NCBI RefSeq assembly: GCF_003943935.1
Contig: NZ_RJOB01000004.1
Coordinates: forward strand, 1 to 49,427
DNA from: Streptococcus mitis
Lineage (GTDB): Bacteria > Bacillota > Bacilli > Lactobacillales > Streptococcaceae
Reading direction: 5' to 3'
Length of the DNA stretch: 49,427 nt
The position numbers and the translations under genes are program-made. Each line of letters opens with the position of its first letter. The first letter of the stretch is position 1. A model generated the notes under the pieces. The model had not been told where the DNA came from, did not search any database, and worked only from the letters and a program-made list of their open reading frames with translations. This document shows, in pieces, positions 46,948 through 49,427 of this stretch.

Positions 46948-46975
46948 ATTATAACAGGATTGGACTGTAAAGCAA
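46948..46975 (-). promoter_or_regulatory. clpE promoter
   Basis: Minus strand: TTGCTT (46975-46970), 16-base spacer, TATAAT (46953-46948) with the TGT extension. Confidence 0.5.
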
Positions 46976-47034
46976 GTAAAAAGATTGCAGCTTTGAGAAG
47001 TTGTTACAATGAAAATTTTTGTGAATTTGGACTA

Positions 47035-47069
47035 TAAAAAAATCCTATTTGTGAGACAAAAAGGATTTT
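47035..47069 (-). terminator. terminator of the DUF1797 gene
   Basis: aaaatcct/aggatttt arms, with the A-run at 47036-47042 acting as a T-run on the minus strand. Confidence 0.5.
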
Positions 47070-47106
47070 GGTTAGACATGCAGGGACAATCCCAGCTTGT
47101 TTTAGA

Positions 47107-47337
47107 TTAGTAGAGGAGTTCGTAAATCTCCATTGCAATCAAGTCAATGCTGTCAAAAGTATAAGTTTCGCGAGCCTCTACATCACGAAGGGTAAAGATT
47201 GATCCGTTTTCTTCGTCGTGGCTGTATGCAACTTCTGCAACAACAACTCCTTCGCGTTCAAAATTACGTTTTAAATTTCCGCCGTCTTTTGCCATTGCTT
47301 CAAGGCGGTTGATGATTCTAACCAAATGTGATTCCAT
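47107..47337 (-). CDS. DUF1797 (YkuJ-like) family protein
   Basis: 76-residue protein starting MESHLVRIINRLEAMAKD; the pattern GNLKRNFEREG and FTLRDVEARETYTFDSIDLIAMEIYELL matches the YkuJ/DUF1797 fold (small alpha-beta). No active site is known. RBS AAGGAGAA before the ATG. Single-gene transcript; function unknown. Confidence 0.5.
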   Translation of the reverse strand: MESHLVRIINRLEAMAKDGGNLKRNFEREGVVVAEVAYSHDEENGSIFTLRDVEARETYTFDSIDLIAMEIYELLY

Positions 47338-47464
47338 TTTGATTCTCCTTCATTTCTTATCGTTACTATTTTACCATAAAGGAGGCCAACTTGACTAGAA
47401 AAAACTAAGATTTCTCGCTAATTCTACCAGCTTAAAGTTTTTTTGAATAAATTGGATAAAAGGT

Positions 47465-47493
47465 TTGAATTTTAATTCAATACATGTTATAAT
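47465..47493 (+). promoter_or_regulatory. promoter of the amino-acid permease operon
   Basis: TTGAAT (47465-47470), 17-base spacer, TATAAT (47488-47493) with the TGT extension. Confidence 0.5.
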
Positions 47494-47527
47494 CATACAG
47501 TATTCTATTTTAGAAAGCAGTGTGACT

Positions 47528-48211
47528 ATGAATTTTTCTTTTTTACCTAAGTATTTACCTTATTTTAACTATGGGGCTGTTGTGACGGTTCTCATTTCTA
47601 TCTGTGTTGTCTTTTTGGGAACTATTTTGGGTGTTGTCTTGGCTTTTGGGCAACGTTCAAAGTTTAAACCGCTTGTTTGGCTCGCCAACTTGTACGTTTG
47701 GATTTTCCGTGGGACACCGATGATGGTTCAGATTATGATTGCCTTTGCTCTTATGCATATCAATGCTCCGACTATTCAGGTTGGAATTTTGGGTGTCGAT
47801 CTTTCTCGCTTGATTCCAGGGATTTTGATTATCTCTATGAACAGTGGTGCTTATGTTTCTGAGACTGTTCGTGCTGGGATTAATGCGGTTCCAAAAGGTC
47901 AGCTAGAGGCGGCTTATTCGCTAGGGATTCGTCCTAAAAATGCTATGAGATATGTGATTTTGCCACAAGCAATCAAAAATATCTTGCCAGCATTGGGGAA
48001 CGAATTTATTACCATTATCAAGGATAGTTCCCTCTTATCAGCTATTGGTGTTATGGAGTTGTGGAATGGTGCTACAACAGTTTCTACAACAACCTATCTA
48101 CCTTTGACACCACTTTTATTTGCAGCCTTTTACTACTTGATTATGACTTCTATTTTGACCGTAGCCTTGAAAGCTTTTGAAAAACGTATGGGACAAGGAG
48201 ATAAGAAATAA
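47528..48211 (+). CDS. amino-acid ABC transporter permease (HisM/GlnP-like)
   Basis: 227 residues with about five hydrophobic segments. EAA loop: [20 protein letters not shown]; the [10 protein letters not shown] segment is typical of polar amino-acid permeases. ATG 47528 is chosen over 47465, which lies in the -35 box. The RBS is weak. It shares a base with the start of the ATPase gene. It lacks its own binding-protein domain, so it depends on a separate lipoprotein, possibly that at 16235. Confidence 0.5.
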   Translation: MNFSFLPKYLPYFNYGAVVTVLISICVVFLGTILGVVLAFGQRSKFKPLVWLANLYVWIFRGTPMMVQIMIAFALMHINAPTIQVGILGVDLSRLIPGILIISMNSGAYVSETVRAGINAVPKGQLEAAYSLGIRPKNAMRYVILPQAIKNILPALGNEFITIIKDSSLLSAIGVMELWNGATTVSTTTYLPLTPLLFAAFYYLIMTSILTVALKAFEKRMGQGDKK

Positions 48212-48945
48212 TGACAGATACCTTGATAAAAATTGAAAATTTACATAAATCCTTTGGAAAGAATGAAGTATTAAAGGGAATCAACCTCGAGATTAAACGT
48301 GGAGAGGTTGTCGTTATCATCGGTCCTTCAGGGAGTGGGAAATCTACCTTGCTTCGCTCTATGAATTTATTGGAAGAAGCAACCAAAGGGAAGGTTATCT
48401 TTGAGGGAGTCGATATCACGGACAAGAAGAATGACCTCTTTGCCATGCGTGAGAAGATGGGCATGGTTTTCCAACAATTCAATCTCTTTCCTAATATGAC
48501 TGTGATGGAAAATATCACCTTGTCACCTATCAAGACCAAAGGTGAGAGCAAGATAGTGGCTGAGAAGAGAGCCCAAGAGCTTTTGGAAAAAGTTGGTTTG
48601 CCAGATAAGGCAGACGCTTACCCACAGAGTTTGTCAGGTGGGCAGCAACAACGGATTGCCATCGCGCGTGGTTTGGCCATGGAACCAGATGTTTTGCTCT
48701 TTGACGAACCAACCTCAGCCTTGGACCCTGAAATGGTTGGAGAAGTTCTGGCTGTTATGCAAGACCTTGCCAAATCAGGAATGACTATGGTTATCGTAAC
48801 ACATGAGATGGGATTTGCCCGTGAGGTGGCAGACCGTGTTATCTTTATGGCAGACGGTGTGGTTGTTGAAGACGGAACACCAGAGCAGATTTTTGAACAA
48901 ACCCAAGAACAACGGACTAAGGACTTCTTGAGTAAGGTTTTATAA
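48211..48945 (+). CDS. amino-acid ABC transporter ATPase (GlnQ/HisP-like)
   Basis: 244 residues. Walker [10 protein letters not shown], signature [14 protein letters not shown], Walker B VLLFDEP, H-loop VTHEMGFA all intact. The PAAT-family traits LHKSFG and [17 protein letters not shown] are seen. Forms the transporter with the upstream permease (TAATG overlap). Confidence 0.5.
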   Translation: MTDTLIKIENLHKSFGKNEVLKGINLEIKRGEVVVIIGPSGSGKSTLLRSMNLLEEATKGKVIFEGVDITDKKNDLFAMREKMGMVFQQFNLFPNMTVMENITLSPIKTKGESKIVAEKRAQELLEKVGLPDKADAYPQSLSGGQQQRIAIARGLAMEPDVLLFDEPTSALDPEMVGEVLAVMQDLAKSGMTMVIVTHEMGFAREVADRVIFMADGVVVEDGTPEQIFEQTQEQRTKDFLSKVL

Positions 48946-48976
48946 TCTATTTTAAAATTTCAAGACAAGATTAATG

Positions 48977-48999
48977 AAAAGCTCGACCAGAGCTTTTTC
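48977..48999 (+). terminator. terminator of the amino-acid ABC operon
   Basis: aaagctc-gacca-gagcttt stem followed by a T-run. Confidence 0.5.
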
Positions 49000-49059
49000 T
49001 TATAGTTTGAAACTATAAGATTGCCTAGGAAAGAAGTGTTAGAGGGTACTAGCAGTTTT

Positions 49060-49068
49060 TGGTATAAT
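49060..49068 (+). promoter_or_regulatory. folD promoter
   Basis: Extended -10 TGGTATAAT, with TATAAT at 49063-49068; leader about 25-30 nt. Confidence 0.5.
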
Positions 49069-49098
49069 GGAAGATATTTGAAAGAAAAGAGAATTGAT

Positions 49099-49427
49099 AT
49101 GACACAGATTATTGATGGGAAAGCTTTAGCGGCCAAATTGCAGGGGCAGTTGGCTGAAAAGACTGCAAAATTAAAGGAAGAAACAGGTCTAGTGCCTGGT
49201 TTGGTAGTGATTTTGGTTGGGGATAATCCAGCCAGCCAAGTCTACGTTCGCAATAAGGAACGTTCTGCCCTTGCGGCTGGTTTCCGTAGCGAAGTAGTGC
49301 GAGTTCCAGAGACCATTACTCAAGAGGAATTGTTAGACTTGATTGCCAAATACAATCAAGATCCAGCTTGGCATGGGATTTTGGTTCAGTTGCCATTACC
49401 AAAACATATCGATGAAGAGGCGGTTTT
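49099..49427 (+). CDS. folD: methylenetetrahydrofolate dehydrogenase/cyclohydrolase FolD, N-terminal part
   Basis: Bifunctional enzyme interconverting 5,10-methylene- and 10-formyl-THF for purine and Met-tRNA formylation. The visible 109 codons carry the N-terminal catalytic domain with the folate-site motif [14 protein letters not shown] (catalytic Lys is in this segment) and [13 protein letters not shown], both diagnostic. The frame is open to the window edge, so the protein continues. RBS AAAGAGAA. Confidence 0.5.
   Translation, partial: MTQIIDGKALAAKLQGQLAEKTAKLKEETGLVPGLVVILVGDNPASQVYVRNKERSALAAGFRSEVVRVPETITQEELLDLIAKYNQDPAWHGILVQLPLPKHIDEEAV

Overview
The window looks like a chromosomal segment of a mitis-group Streptococcus (S. 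mitis / S. oralis / S. pneumoniae cluster). The reasons are the LPxTG surface protein end, three pneumococcal-type BOX repeats, extended -10 (TGNTATAAT) promoters, moderate-to-low GC, and the gene neighbourhoods hemW to rsmF, pstSCAB-phoU, murB-potABCD, rodA-gyrB-ezrA and clpE-folD. No tRNA, rRNA, CRISPR array, integrase or complete insertion sequence was seen.

Layout. 1-813: C-terminal end of a repeat-rich LPxTG surface protein. 989-4251: hemW, acyl-ACP thioesterase, a NagD-like HAD phosphatase and a membrane protein, probably one transcript starting at a leaderless promoter. 4462-7209: spx, a UPF0223 gene, an inositol-monophosphatase-family gene and an RsmF-type rRNA methyltransferase. 7430-12349: the phosphate operon pstS-pstC-pstA-pstB-pstB-phoU. 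12441-16090: a Nudix hydrolase gene split in its Nudix box by about 3.2 kb of visibly AT-richer DNA. That DNA encodes a C5-cytosine DNA methyltransferase and a 663-residue protein with a MORC/MutL-like GHKL ATPase at the N-terminus and a PD-(D/E)XK nuclease motif at the C-terminus. This two-gene cassette is the most unusual item and is probably a restriction-modification or anti-phage module. 16235-19975: amino-acid binding lipoprotein, a MocR/GntR-type regulator facing acetolactate decarboxylase (budA), and a YhfC-type membrane protein. 20088-24933: murB and potABCD (polyamine uptake). 25412-28730: an alanine T-box leader in front of a LURP-one-like gene and alaS. 28970-30424 (minus): cytoplasmic alpha-amylase with a LacI-type operator on its -35 box. 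30602-32966: an ABC ATPase and permease pair. 33528-38931: U32 peptidase family gene, DnaQ-DinG nuclease/helicase, rodA and a DJ-1/PfpI protein. 39017-43350: atypical HAD protein, gyrB, ezrA. 43525-47337 (minus): DUF1827, Nudix, CtsR-controlled clpE and DUF1797. 47528-49427: amino-acid ABC permease and ATPase, then the start of folD.

How the genes work together. Nutrient uptake dominates (phosphate, polyamines and at least one amino-acid system), with envelope and division genes (murB, rodA, ezrA, gyrB) and stress genes (spx, clpE). Four operon-leading genes (hemW, the U32 gene, dinG and the HAD gene before gyrB) have a perfect TATAAT only 6-8 nt before the ATG and no ribosome binding site, so they are predicted to make leaderless mRNAs. 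All coordinates, motifs and spacings were read by eye. Family names come from recognising conserved motifs and gene order, not from a database search.
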